Assembly (NCBI GenBank): GCA_043228905.1
Contig: JBHGNT010000021.1
Location: 6,138,001-6,202,000, forward strand
Origin: Azolla caroliniana
Lineage: Eukaryota > Polypodiophyta
DNA length: 64,000 nucleotides
Direction of reading: 5' to 3'
The position numbers were made by a program, and so were the translations under genes. Under the pieces are notes generated by a model. That model searched no databases and was not told where the DNA came from. It saw nothing but the letters and a program-made list of their open reading frames with translations. Below are positions 43,133-57,900 of this stretch, one piece after another (positions within the stretch are counted from its first letter, which is position 1; the number at the start of each line of letters is the position of its first letter).

Positions 43133-46100
43133 AGATATGGTATCATATTCATCATTCATCACAATGTTTTGATGACAACACCAAATATTAATGTGAAGTA
43201 AAGAACAGATATTTTCATATTGTAAAGTTATGTTCAATCCTAATAACCCAATTGAATCATCTATAGTTGCACATTCACCAAGGTGATATGTTGACTAATG
43301 GGATATTAGGTGGAAATTAACGGAATCTACTTTATTTTGCTATGAATTACTTAAAAAGCTAAAACATTTGTTACGATGTGAAGTGTTGATAAAATTTATA
43401 TGTTTAAAAGTTCCTTCTCAATTTATGCTTGAATTATTCACAAAAATATAAATGGTGCACAATAAATGCATAATATGAACTATTTATCCAACTTAGTCTG
43501 TTATGTTACATACTTTGTGTGAGATAGGCTTGGGTGACATGCTCTAGTGCTCCTCATAGCAATATCTAGGCTAAAGGTCCTAATAATTAGACAAGGTCAT
43601 GTGACAATGAGCTAAAAAGTATGTAAATTCCTACCTACTAATAAGACAATTGAGTGGGTGTAGTGATTTAAACATTTGCATTCTATTGCCCATCAAGAAA
43701 GGTTTATATTGATCTATTTATTGCTTCCCACTTGTCAAGAATTGATGCCCCATACTACGCCCCATGTTTTGGTTAACTATACAAATCATTTTTTTGTAAT
43801 TTACTTTCTAAGGAAGACAACTTTAAAGAATATGTTTTTTTGTTTATGTGGACCACAATATGGACTTCAAGTTTATATGTTGACTTTATTGGAATTACGA
43901 ATAATTGCAGCTTCACCCTTGCAAGATGCATTCATCTCTCTCTACGGTATCTATTGTGCGTCAACTAACTTTTCTTTTATTGAAATTGATATGCTTCAAT
44001 GTAAGTAAAGTGTTTTATAAGTTGATACAAATGTTTTCCCTAATATCTCTCTCAAGTCAACATTATATGACCTTTGTGCCACAAAAGCACTAGTTACGAC
44101 ATTGAACGTTGGTTTGGGTGAACATAAAAAACTGGTTTTCTCTCATGAGCACATTATGGTCTTCAAAGTTCATGCCTAGATGTTCACCTCACCCATTTAT
44201 TAGATTTTGGTGAGATAACTACAACTCATCACAACTCCGGGTGTCTTTGTAGTTGTATCTTTTATGGTGAACTAAAACATAATACATTTTCCCACGTTCG
44301 CTTCTAAAGAGAAGTTCTTCATGCTCAGATGTGGAGTATGTTTTCTTATTTCCCATGTATGACTATCCAATGAGATTATCACAATACTAACTTATGGTGA
44401 ACTAAAAACACTTGTTTTACCCACATCTCCTTCTCACTCTAAAGACAAGGGCTTAAGAAGACGCATTTGTAAAATTTTCTCCCTAGTGCACATTTTGTGC
44501 TTCAAAAGTTCATGCCTAGATGCTCAATTCCCTTTTTTATTGCAAATTTCGAGGAGATAATTGGAAATCTAAGTAAAACATCATTAGTTACCTTGAAAGT
44601 GTTCACCTTGGCAAGAAAAGCCTTACTTTTGTGTCTTATCGACATTTGATAAGATAATTGTGACAATATATTTGGTGAACAGAAAAAGAAACATATAGTG
44701 TTTCCTTCCCAAAGGAAGCACTTACAAAAGAAGTCTTTTGTCTCTACATGACATGCCCTAGTTCACCTATTTTTGTTGGTTCTTATTGAGATTCCACAAG
44801 ACATAATTGACAACACCCGAAGGAAGTAAAGTCCTTACATAATATCATGGGGATTAGGTCTCCTTGTGAAGTATGTTAGGCGCCTATAACGGAATGTGCA
44901 AATGACGTTTGTTTTCAATGTTGGTGTGTCCCTAGGGAAGGTGTCCTAAGAAACATTCTGTTTGCTTGGGGTAAAACCAATTTGTACAAAAATAAAATGA
45001 AGTGTGTGAGTTCAAAATCCAATTTTAGTCAATTATGTATATAAATACATACATATATATAGATAGTTCGATAGATAGATAAATAAATATTTTTAGTGTC
45101 CATAGTGAGGTCAATATTGAGCCATAGTGAATTATGTGTATAAATACATATATCCGTAAGTATGTACATACATACATGTATGCATATAGATAGTTCGATA
45201 CATAAATATATTTTTTTAGTGTCCATGACTCCATAGTGAAGTCAATATTGACCCATAGGAACTAAGTGCAAAAGTTATCTTGATTTATTTCTCCTTCCTA
45301 AGAAGGGATACTCATACTTTGATGCACCAAGTCTCAAATGTGTGAATACGGCATACACAACCTTCTAGGTGTTCTCTTTAGTGTGTCACTCAAATCGTCG
45401 CCCCTTCTTAATATATCATCATAGCTTTCACGAATTGCACTGTATGCAGAGCATGGAAGAAGCAAGTGATACTCATCCTCCACTAGTCCTTCCTTTTAGG
45501 TCTCTACGAGAGCTAATACTCATGTTAATAATGAGGTAAGATTGAAAATAATTAAAAGGCCTTCTTGCCTTATATAGAACCCAACATTCAAGATTGATGT
45601 TTGCAATGCAATATTCTAGTAATGAGGTAAGGTTGAATATGATCAATAGGCCTTCTTTCCTTATATAGAACCCAACATTCAGGATTAATGTTTGCAATGT
45701 AATATTCTAATTTTTTTCTTTGTAGGATCTTTCCACTCATTCATTCATGAGAGAGAGAGAGAGAGATGTGTTCACACACACCACACAGGACAAAAAATGC
45801 CATCTCATGTCTCATCATGTCATCCTCCTCGTTCCTTTTTCCTTTCTCATTATATTTCCTTGTATGATATCATTTTAACCTCAACTAAAAAACCAAGAGT
45901 ACTACTAGCACCAAGTGTGTGTTGGCGTTGTCATACCTTCACTACACACAAACAAAAGCTTTACTTGCACTTGCACTTCGTTTATAAGCTTGTTAGAATA
46001 GGTAAAACAATCCAAAACAAAAGACTATGTATGTATGACTAAAGTTTCGAACATTGCTCATTTAATGTCTTGGTTGGAATCCAAGGCATTGCATTTTCTT

Positions 46101-48153
46101 GTCACTCTACCCAAGGGAAGATAAGGTAAGGAATGAGACTTTACACAAAGCCCAACATACATATACACATGTATGTGTCCATGCCTTCCATTGCTTTCTT
46201 GTTTTTTTCTTCTTGTAGCTTCACAACTATAAGTTACTTCGAAGTTCAAAGCTCAAAGTTCAAGGTTCAATGTTCAACACACAATCTAGTACAGTCTGGT
46301 TGGGATTCATTAATTGTAGCTGGATTTTTGGTGACCAAAATTTAACTATGATAATCCTTCCCCCCTCCCCCTCAACCCCCCCAAAAAAATAAAAATAAGA
46401 TAAAATGATTCGTAAGTCTGTCACGTCACAATTGTTGCATGTACACAAAGTCTTTCGTGCAATTATGGACCCAAGATTCCGCACATGCTTATACATAGAT
46501 ATATATATCATTTTTTTTGCAACTCACAAACTTTGTGCATCTTTCTTATAACTTTTAAATGTGATATATGCAAAGATGATTCATGTCTCGCTCTACAAGG
46601 GAAATCAAGTCCACACATCTATAAACATTTGGTATGTTATTCACCAATATCCCAAATCATTTCTAACCATGATCACCATTACAATTACATTCGATTCTCA
46701 TCCTGATACTTTCATAACTTTCATGTGTGTATATATATGATGGTATTACATGTAAATATGCACACTTGGATACCATTTCCCAATTGGAGACCCATGGATC
46801 ACATAAGGCATCACCTGATCGAAAGCCAACTTTGGAAGTACCCTTCCCTCTCAATGACCGATCATCCATCCATTGCATTCTTTGTGATGCAAAAACAGCA
46901 TAGGCAAACACCATACAATTGTACTGTGATTACAAGTGGAAGCATGTACACATTGTTATTATACAATAATCTCCCCTGTTTTTTTCATTCACAACTTCAG
47001 TCCATATATATCATTGATGGGATTATGTTGTTAAGCATGTATGTATGCATGCAAGAATGTCTGTATGCATGCATCTCTACATGTGTGGTTCAGAAGGGAA
47101 AGCTTAAAACACGGGAAAACAGTCAATCTATAAACTGACTCTTTTTATTTATTCGAAAGTTGTAATAACATTAGGAGAGCAAAAACTACAGAAGTGAAGC
47201 CAGATCTGGCTATATATAGAAGAGAATCTCTCTTAAAAATGCTGTAGAAAGTGTGGACACTAAGCAAAGAGGAGCCGAAAAACACATCTGTGAAAAAGTA
47301 CAAAGAAGTACCGATAAAAATACATGATATGACTTGTACCTAGGGGAACTTCTGCTATTGACCTTGTCATCAATCCACATAAAGACCAACTAGAGAGCCC
47401 TCGCCCTTTTTCTACATTCTAGAATGCTTCACCGAAATGCCGAGTATCTTTCTATAACATATATATATATATATATATAGATTACAACATCTTTATCAAT
47501 ATTTAACAAAATCTACGCTGAATCCATTCCTTCGATTTGCTTCTTTGCGATTCGTTTTTCCCGTTGTTGCTCCTTCTATGGAAAGTAAAAAGCAATAAAT
47601 GCATGAGGCTAGTTTATAAATCGTTACTTATTTTTCTCCATTTCTCAACAAATACCCCCAAATATTTACAAATCCTCGCAACAGTATATATACCTTGCTG
47701 CAAATTTGCAAAACTCACAACAATACCATAGATAATTTCAAAATTTCCCAATAATATCCCTTGTCAGAAATTCACAAACACGCTTTGATTTTTTCTTTCT
47801 TTTTTTTGTATCATTAGGCTATATCATCATGGCAATGTCACGTTTCCACTAGCTCATGTTGCACCCAGGTTTGAATCTCACTACATGCATTTCTTTACAA
47901 GATCCCATTGTGGAACGTACAGGTTTAATCCTTGCCATGGGTTAGGCCCCATCCCATAGATCACAATCCGTCTCCCATGGACAAATTAAAAAGATAACTA
48001 TCTATCTCCACACATGTATGTATGTGTCTATACTGTCGAAATTGGAGGTAATTTGGTAATACTATGGGGGTATTTTGGAGAATTTGGAGTATACTGGTAA
48101 ATTTCCCTTACAAAGAATCACATTGAAATTTGAGAGAAAATATGCATTCACAG
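43133..48153. other. Gene-poor AT-rich stretch
   Basis: No supported gene. Local duplications: 45030-45130 and 45135-45250 (AATTATGTGTATAAATACATA, ATAGATAGTTCGATA, TTTTTAGTGTCCAT), and 45525-45615 and 45620-45705 (CTTATATAGAACCCAACATTCA, TGTTTGCAATG). TA run at 47459-47479. The balanced-looking frame at 43676-44008 has no recognisable family. The region just below 48154 was searched for a further VAP exon without success. Confidence 0.6.
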
Positions 48154-50540
48154 TTATCTTATAGTTACCCATTCATCTAAGCCTCCTCCAGGGATGATGG
48201 GGATCCTTTGGACCTTTTCCTCAGGTGGCTTTTTCCGAGCTTGCTGAGCTGCTTCGGCTTCAGCCAAACGCTTTTTTAATTTCTCAATTTCCTAAAAATA
48301 AAAATAAAAGAGACCCCAAAAAAGACATAAGCTTTTTTAATGAAAAACCTCATCTATATGAAACAATATTATTCTTCTGCCTCAAAATTCTAATATATAT
48401 ATGAGTGAAAAACATCATATTTTGTGGTTCAACTAACATATACACATTATGTCTCTGCATGAAAAACCTCATAGAGGTTCCATGTATGAAAAACACTGTA
48501 TCTTGGTTCATATATATGAACAGCATTATACTTGTGCTTCAAAATGCAAATCTATATGAGCAACAACATGTGTGTGTGTGTTGAAAAACATCACATGTCA
48601 ATGAATCACACACTCCATTGCTGTATAAAAGACTTTATATGCACCTCAATACTCACTGGTGATTCACTTTGTGGATCCAAAAACACCACTTGAAGAACCC
48701 TTTCGACAACAACAAACTCCTTTTGCTCATCAAACTGTAAAAGGAGAGAGCAAAATCAGATAAATCTGTTTGTTTCTTTTGTGTTGCATTGTTTTGATTT
48801 TGACTCCATTCCGAGAGATTGAGGTTGAAGGATAATAAGAAGCACAGCAATACCAATTCAGGCGTAAAGTCTATCCCCTGCTTCACTTTCAAGCTCACTA
48901 TCTTGAACTTGTCTTTGCATTTCTTCTCCTGGTTTAGCTCCGGAGGCTCGATGAATTTCACGACTAGTGAGAAAAAATAAACCATCTTAGCTTAATACAT
49001 ACATGGGCCATTTTCGTTTTGCTTCTTAAAACAAAGTATATACCATTTATAGGTGCCATGGAACTTATAAATGAACCCAATATCTATCTAGGAATCTTTA
49101 GTGTCAGTTACGAACTTAACATCAAAATTTGAAGGAACCCGAGTAGCCAAAATATGTGATCAAATAGATGAGAATTACCTGTCGCCAAAACAGTATCTCC
49201 AGGCAATAGGATACCACTAGGTGGCCTCATGAAACAACTCTTGGGAGCATTTGTTTGAAACTACAGACCACAAAGGAGAATATGTATAAGTTTCAACTTT
49301 ATATATTTATCAATGAGGATGATCTTACCAAAAAGCAGATTTTGTTTTCTTCATCCAATTGCTATATAATTGAATTTCTTCCATATTCACAAACAAATGT
49401 GATTCCGAATGAAGATGAATATGGAACTTAAAAGCACACCTTAAAAGCAACAGGGGATCGACTTGTATTCTTAATCTTGACGGCACTAGAGACTTGTTTA
49501 CCTGGTTCATCTGTTGAACCAAAAGCAAAATCAAACAAAAGCCATGTAAGGAGTATAGACAAAATATCTCGACCATCTATATACAAAAATATGTCATACG
49601 TCATGAGAAGAGTGAATTCACCTTCCATGGATCTCTCTCTCTATCTGTAATGTTTAATAAATTTGAAGTTCAAATCCACACATGTGAGGAATTATTATTT
49701 TTTAACAGGATTGAGTGAGGCAACTAGTTTGTGAAGTGTTCTAGACATAGAGGAGAACCATGTGATTGAGAATCCAAATGAATCATCCAATCTATTAGTT
49801 TCATACATAATAAGCATAAAAAATATTTCAGATTCAGGTTTCGACTGAACCTGAAAGAGAAAAAGCCCAATCTCATTATTGAATGGGAGGAGTCTCATTA
49901 TATAAAGGGTTTACTTCCAAATAGAACCCTATGTTTTTTATCACATACTTGGAATCTCAATGCGCCAAGGGTTAGCTTCCAAAAAAAATCAAATTTTATG
50001 ATCGACGGTTGGAAGCCATATATAAAAAAAACAAGTCTGCAGGAACCCTAATCTCATGATCGAGTGTGACAGACCCCAATGTGTGAGATTTGGTTTGTAG
50101 AACACTCCTAATAACCTCATGATTAAATGGGAAAGAAACCCAATATGTGACTGTTGATTCATAAGAACCCTAATCCCATGATCAGATACGATACTCAAAC
50201 ATGCACACATATGTACATATATATATATACATGAATCAGAAGAATGAGAGAATTGATGAACCATTGCTGGAGCTAAACTTTGAGCTTAATTGAGAGAAAA
50301 CTTACAGATGAAGAAGAGGCGCTTGTCTGGGGTGAGCCTGAGCCTTCTTCTGGTAACAAGGAGAGCTTTAGCTATGGAGGAAAAGGAAGGGGATTTCCCC
50401 CCTTGTTCGTGGCTGTCACTGGATTTGTTGCTGTGGATGTGATGAGAATGGCGACTGTTACTATTATTGCTGCCACTATTATAAGCGGCCATCATAGCTT
50501 GTTCTTGCTGATCGGAATGGCCTCTCTGCCACCAAGGCAT
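48154..50540 (-). CDS. Plant VAP (VAMP-associated) protein with MSP domain, six exons, 237 aa
   Basis: Minus-strand exons, 5' to 3': 50540-50306, 49510-49440, 49260-49179, 48963-48854, 48734-48657, 48291-48154. All junctions are GT-AG, and phases sum to 238 codons with stop. The N-terminus is Ser/Asn/His-rich (about 60 residues) and ends in ALLVTRRRLRLTPDKRLFFI. The MSP domain follows with YEPGKQVSSAVKIKNTSRSPVAFKFQT, NAPKSCFMRPPSGILLPGD, then KCKDKFKIVSLKV and TPELFDEQKEFVVVERVLQ. A coiled-coil EIEKLKKRLAEAEAAQQARKK comes next. VAP proteins bind FFAT-type peptides and tether the ER to other membranes; this layout without a tail anchor fits the plant VAP4-like group. The protein ends DEWVTIR; relatives usually go on with a charged tail after DEW, and TGG-GTAACT could be a donor to an unseen exon. 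Confidence 0.9.
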
Positions 50541-51167
50541 CTGCGTTTGTATTTCGTGGTTTTCTGTCACTCTGGTTCAATCTGTGTATGCGTGTATGTG
50601 TGTGTATGTGTGTCTCTGTGTGTGTGTGTGTGTTCAAAATAGGAACAGGAGGGGGAAACAGAGGATAAAGGGACAGAGGAAGAAGAAGAAGAAGAAGAAG
50701 AAGAAGAAGAAGAAAAGAAAAAAGAAAAAAGAAAACAGAGTAGAAAGGAACAGAGGAAGAAGAACAGAGTATAGAAGGAACAGAGGAGGAGGAAGAGCAG
50801 AGTATGGAGGAACAGAGGAGGAGGAAGAACAGAGTATGGAGGAACAGAGGAAGAAGAAGAACAGAGTATGGAGGAACAGAGGAGGAACAGAGGAGGAGTG
50901 AGGGACTGAAGATGAAGATGAAGATGAAGATGGAGATAGAGATGGAGATGGAGATGGAGATGGAGATGGAGATGGAGATGAGAAGGGAGATATGAAATAG
51001 AATTTTCAGAGAGAAGCTTTCTTCTCCATAGACAGAAGCAGAGCCAGAGGCATCGCCATCGCCATCGCCATAGACATAGACATAGACATAGACATAGCCA
51101 TCGCCATAGCCACACAGGTCAGAATCATCAGAAGAAGAAGAAGAAGAAGAAGAAGAAGAAGAGGGAA

Positions 51168-51202
<35 letters not shown>

Positions 51203-51400
51203 CTTTTCTTTTTCTCTCTCTTTCTTTTTGCTTTTTTGGCCCCTCCATGCTTTTTTGCTTTTCTTGCTTTTCTTGAGCTCTCTCTCTCTCTCTCTCTCTT
51301 CCTCTCTCTTTCTTTTTGCTTTTTTGGGCCTTCCATCGCTTTTTGCTTTTTTTGCTTTTTTGCTTTTCTGGAGCTTTTGCTTTTTTCTAATCTAATTCTC
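50541..51400. repeat. Purine/pyrimidine microsatellite cluster at the VAP 5' side
   Basis: GT run at 50595-50634; GAA run at 50677-50714; units with GAACAGAGGA(G/A)GA and AGAGTATGGAG at 50740-50895; GATGGA hexamers at 50908-50985; CATAGA/CATCGC units at 51048-51105; GAA run at 51128-51162; CT runs at 51173-51199 and 51279-51299. Long frames of Arg/Glu or Ser/Leu here are repeat artefacts. The 5' leader and promoter of the VAP gene must lie here. Confidence 0.8.
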
Positions 51401-51872
51401 TTCTTCTCCTCCTACTTCCTCTTCTTCTCTTTTCCCCTTTTTGTTTTTTCATTTAATTCAAATTTTTTTTGTTTTTTGATTTTACTTTTTTTTGTTTTTT
51501 TAAATGCCCCTCCAAAAGTCAACGACCTCCTCCCATAATCCACTAATCCTAAAAGAAATAAGAAAATGGAAAAGCATTAAAAAAAAAATTTGAGATACTT
51601 AAAATCAAAAAGAATGTCTGCCCTTAATAAATTAATTAAACTTGCCTCCTCTGCTTTTTTTGCTTTTTACTCTGATTTTTTTTCCCCCATTTTTTTATAT
51701 TTTTTCTTTTTATTTTTTTCATTTCTCCTCCTCCTCCCATCTTCATTTCATTCATAGTTGATTTTTACTGTCTTTTTTTACCTCCCCAACCCCACACTTA
51801 AATTCTTCTTTGCTTTTTGTAAATTAAAGTTATAAACATTGGGTGAAATTTGTGTGTTATTTTGAGAGAGAG

Positions 51873-51918
<46 letters not shown>

Positions 51919-54900
51919 GTGTGTTTATTTGGAGGGGCTTGGTCTAACCCTAATGTGTCATGATCGGGTGACCTAAAAACACTTAGGATCTATCGGAAGG
52001 TGACCTAATCACACTTCGGATTTATCGGAAGTTCGTAGGAGAAACACAAAGGAAACAACACATCTACAAAGTGCATGATTTCGAAACCTTTACCATTGAC
52101 TTTTTGCAACATGAAAACACATACATAAATACATGGTTGTCACTGAACCACCTCTATGCCGGCTTTAAATCGGCCACTAATTAGAACAAACATGTGTCTT
52201 GAGAACTATGGAAATACACGGAACATTTTGGTCTTTTTATGTTTCTCTGGACGAGCCGACACATATTCCTGAATCATCTGCATAACATGAGTTTTATTGG
52301 TGTCTCTCGTTAGAGCTCTTAGAAAAGACCGACCAAAACGGTGACCAACAAAAAACAATGCAAGAAAAACCAAACAGAAGATGCTTATGAGGGGGAATAA
52401 TTTAATCGACGATGGAAGCGTAGAAATAAAGTGTGATAATACATTATTGCACATATGTCGTGACACCATGAAGAGGAAATAGGTTGGGGTGGGCTTGAGT
52501 GTGCCCTCTGATATGAACTAACTCTATGCCTAAGAGTGTGAGAAAAACGCATTGTGGTAGATTATGGAAAGGAGGGAAGGGCGCACACACAAGATTTTGT
52601 CTCTTACAATGATTATGAGTGAATACAAAGTCCACTGAGATGACGATAAAATAATCGAATATATATCACAAGCCATCTCAGTGTCTCCTAGAGTCTTGGA
52701 CCCCTGCATGTTGAAATCGTCCCCTTCTGTCTCATTGGAATTTGTTCTATGGAACGAGGAACCTAGTGGCGCACAAGAAGCATCGATCATTGTGCCACTG
52801 TTGGTTGTCGTCCAGAAAACATAAATAAATGTTTGTTTGTTTTTTAAATCCATTTGTTTGCGGTGTGTTTCCTATTTACAATTGTGTAAGATTCTCAAGC
52901 AATAGTAGAGGTCTAGAGTTTGTGTAACATTATTCTGTCATCACCCCTTGTATAACAAATAAAGGACAAGACCAGTAGTCCTTTTTTTCACTTTCAACCA
53001 CGTGGTTTTCTCTATGAAATTTCCTTGTAATGGGACCTAACACCTAGTAAATCTCTTTGTATGCATGTCATCAACACATGTTTAATTGTGCTAGTAATCA
53101 AAAAAGCCCTCAGAAATGCACTTTACTGTATATATATACTCTACCATTGTATTTTGTGCTTCAAGTATGTTCATACACATGTAACTATGCGCATAGATAG
53201 ATAGAAATACAAAATGCTCATGGGAAATGAGCCCCATCATCCATTTTAAACGTTATATTGAAAAATTAGCTTACTCAAAAGTTCACCTCCCTTGATCTTC
53301 GGACCCTTACCCTCAAAACGTTCGAGCTATGCACTTTCTTCTAACATCACACTTTTTATTGCTCCCAAAAAAGAAGAGCCCTCGGGTCATATGATTTTAA
53401 TCATTCCCTATGAGCAAACTACTCAAAGGAAGGAAGTTTTTTCATCGTGATGAACGACTTTCGAGTTTTTCAAGGCATCCCAAGAAAGGTTACACCATCT
53501 ACATGTGAAAGGAAAACAATGGTTTACCTTCAATAAGAATGAATTCTTCTACGAGCCATGCAACGTTTCATGTCTTCAAAGCTCCCTTTCTTGATTGTGG
53601 TCAAGAAAGCTTTTTTTTAAATGTTTTTTCTTTTCCATTTTATATAGTTAAAAAATATAAGTTAATCGGAATGTAACACGTATGATGACTTTGCATGGAA
53701 ATGGACATGGATGATTCCATTAGGTGACATCCAAACATACCGTTTAAAGATTTTTTAAAACATGTCAAGCTTATAGAAAGATAACAAATGTTTAGCTTAT
53801 TGTTTTATGATTAAGAAAAATGAATGTATTACTCACACTTTCGATGTCGCTCTCTGCCCCTCCCAAATGTGCTAACAAGTTATCATAATCTACCATTTTG
53901 TCTAGTGATGCAATACATGTTAGTTTTATTTAATGAGCTTCAGTATAACATTGTTAACGAGAGAGAGAATTCATAATTTAGTGTGCATTATTTGTAGTGA
54001 GATTTGACAAAGAGAGATTATGGTCCCTTATATAGTAGCTTCATGTAGTATCTTTTGCAATTGAGCTTTATTTTGACATTGTTTGACCAATGCAAGTAGC
54101 AAGGCATGCAATGTACATCATGTTTTCTTCCACACATGCACGCTCGTGTGTATGTGTGTGTATACACACATGGCATACAATTATATATTTAATATACATT
54201 TTTTGGCTTATATAAGAAGAAGGTGCCACAAGCTCTCGAAGAACCATTTTTTTGTTTCTCTTCTCACATTCGTGCATTAGGATGAAAGAGAGCCTAATTT
54301 TGTGTTTTGTCATACATATGATACATACGATCGTCATCGTATACCTAGTGACAACGATGAGAATGAGAGCATGTATAGCCTGACTTTGTAGATCCAATCA
54401 CCATTGAACTAAATGTATCTTTTATTGTTGGAGTTTAGCTTCTTGGAAACCATGTCTTTTCTAATAAGTTCACATCAAACACAAAATATATCAAATTAAG
54501 TTTGATGGTATGTACCAAGAATAATGCTTCATGGCAAACCCTTGTGCATCTTAGAAATTTCCATAAATCCAAAATCTTGGGCATGCATTTATTAGTTTCT
54601 TCTTCTTCTCCCAAAGTGCTTGCCTTAAACTACATTGAATTGTGCATGATGGAAAACCAATTACATTTTTAGGTGAAATATTGTAAAGTTACCTTTGCTA
54701 GACAAGGTTTGTGTATTTTCATTATCATTGAATAATATGTTGTCCGCATCAATATACTTGATTCACGGCTTCATAAATCCATTTCATACTTGGATAAGTG
54801 GCAACAATGTACGATAGTGTAGGGTAATGCCACGTGATGTATGTGTGTTTCAATGACACAAATTTCTTTCTCTTTGTTGTTGGTTGAATGCATTTGCATA

Positions 54901-57900
54901 CTCATCCACCTTTTTGGATAGGCACCCTTTATTAGAATGCCTTTGTTAAAACCTTGATGCTACCTACTCACCATCTTGTCCCTCCCTTTCACTTGTAGTC
55001 CAACACTAGAATGCAACTAACTATTGATCATCCGCATTGGTCCATTACAACCATTGCAAGTGAGCATCGATGGTACAAACTCCAAATGTACCTAGACAAT
55101 TGACTCTTGAACCAACTAACAATTTCATGCAAGGGGGGTAATTTCCAAACACAATATCTTCATAAAGCAATTGAGTGTTATAACCATGCTTAGACATGGT
55201 CATATGAACCATATAACATGATGGGATTTTTCTTTGGGCAAAACAACATGATATTCTATCATTAGCCCAAAACTTGATCAATATCATGATCATCTGGATG
55301 AGGGTAATATGTCAAACAAGGCATAATTTTATGACACTCATATACATAGATGACTAGCTGAGATTTCATATGTGATCTTTGTATTGCCGATTGCCTACTT
55401 ATATGGACATTGATAACCCACTTTGAGGGTAATATGTCAAAGAGGGCATTATTTTATGACACATATACATAGGTGACTAGCCGAGATTTCAAATGTGATC
55501 TTTGTATTGTCGATTGCATACTTATTTGGACATTGATAATCCACTTCGAACCTATGGATGCTAAAGTAATCATCATAATACATGAATGATAGGCTATGGG
55601 CATCTAATATAAAGGCAAATGTTCCAAGGAAACACATTTATATGCCTAAACCATTGGACATGCAATTTACAGTTTTAGGTGATACCTAACAACATAGCCT
55701 TGTAAGTCACTGAACTAATTTGAATGAGATGATGGTATACGTGTCAAGAAAATGATATTTGGGAAAACATTTTATGTTCATCTTCCAATAAATTGAATTC
55801 TTGAAATTGGTCAGAGTTTCACACAAGTTTTGGCCCTACATTATCTAATGTTACCAATCTTTCAAATTATTCACCTAAAGAAGCCACTCACACATCTTTC
55901 TATGTTTTAGAAGTGTTTTATGAAACATATTTTAGGTTCTTACCAATCATGCGCTATTTAATTCTAAGTTGAAGTATTTTCGATATAATCGATTTTCTTA
56001 TCTGAAACATAATTTACTTGATCATGTGTACATTAAACCTATTCACACTTTCTTGTGCTTTAGTTAAGGGAAGCAAGAAAATGGTCCTAATTATAATTCT
56101 ATTTCAATAACCCAAATACTGTCAGTTTGAACATGACAAATCTTCAATAATTTGATAATGAATCTAATGCCAACTTTATTCTCTATCTTATTTTTACACC
56201 CCAAGTTTTGGAATCAATCATGATATGATCTTTTGCCTTCATGTCATAATTTCTAAATTTCCTATTTTCGAATTGGTTTAAGGACACATTTTGCATTCCC
56301 TCTCAATTATCAGTTCGATCTTAAAGGAACTCTAAGGTGACATTACGTTCACGTCTTTTAGAATGTTGTCTACCTGGGAAAGTTTACGACGTTTTTTAGT
56401 ATACTAGAAAGTGTTATGTCGTCTAAGCATAGCTTTGTGTGTGTATTTTTGATAATGGGATAGGGAGGAAATATGCCCCTTCTGTCACTTAGCGATATTA
56501 AAATATTGAGGCCTAAGTTTTGTGAGTAAGCACCTAAATACATGTGTGTTGAAGCTTGACACAAGCAATAAACAATACATTATCAATGAGGGATAAATGG
56601 TTCCTTATGTATAAAGTGTCAATGACTTGATACCATGCATGTGCTTTATGAAAGCTAAATCGAGCTGTAGGAAAACAAATGTTCTACAGCCTAGTATGAA
56701 ATAGCTATAGAATATGTGAAAGTTGAGATTGTTATAAATATTAGATTATTTGATATTTGTTTTGCACTAGTATTGTATACATGATTTTGAATGTTTAGGT
56801 TGGTCATTACATCATTGATAATTTTCTCATAAGAGACAACTTCAAACATCGTCCCTTTTTTGTTATAAATGTTTTTCAATACTAACTTCTAGGCACTTAT
56901 CAACAATAATCATGAGCAGTGATGGAAGTAAAGGTTGAGATGTAAATGTCTTAGCCATATTTGATTTGATGATAGGTAGCCAATTTGCCAAAAAAATAGA
57001 TGGTCTCCACACATCCATGATATATACATAATAGTTGGAATTGTATATTGGAAGGTAAGACCACCTATGGTACACACGTTGTTCATTCTTCTCTCTCCAT
57101 ATTTGGCATGGGTGATTCCCCAACATTGGTGTTGGCTACCGATGACCTATATGACCTATCTTCATAAAGTATAAACCACTCAATTTTGTATGGGATGCAC
57201 AAAGCTCCTGAGCAATTGTCGAACTGCGACGTCAAGGAATTTGGTTGTTCAACTGATCAGACAATGATCTAGCTCATACTTTGTTTACGCATTACATGCT
57301 GGCGAAATGTTGTCAAGTAACTTACATAGTTGTGCAAAAACCTTGATTGTTAGCTTTGCCTTTTAAAGGGAAATGTTAACATTTTAACTCATGTATTATA
57401 GAAAATGTCTCAAGCATTGTAATGTTATCACATAGTGCCTTTTCATGCAATGGCTTGTTTTTAATTATTACCTTGTAAAATTGCTTTTCATATATGTACA
57501 TTTAATCTAGTCCATATTTTGCCCTTGTTTTAATCATTGAATGAATGAATATATTTAAATGTACACACAACTAATGATTGAATTATGAAAATGTGACAAT
57601 GAGTTTAACATTGTTTTTCTCAACTTGTAAGAATTAATAAGATCTCTTATACAACTAGAGGACACGTTACGTCATTTTTGTACTTGACACTTCATTGTTT
57701 CTTGAAACCTTCTCTTTAACTTCTCAAAAATAATTCAAGCCTCTCACCTTTATATTGATTTGTTCTCTCATGACAATACTCCGTGCAGTAAGTTTTCTCA
57801 TTGCAATCTTTACCAATCATTTGTAACACATGTTCCAAATTTGGGCATACGGTCCATCATTTGTGACAATCAAACTGGTGTGAAGTCACTTGAAAGCATC

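Noticed and set aside
43676-44008. A 110-codon frame
   Set aside because: Hydrophobic, Leu/Ile/Phe-rich translation of AT-rich DNA with no family resemblance.
50479-51336. A 285-codon minus-strand frame upstream of the VAP gene
   Set aside because: It is made of Arg/Glu, Ser and Leu runs from GA and GAA microsatellites, and overlaps the VAP first exon on the same strand in another frame.
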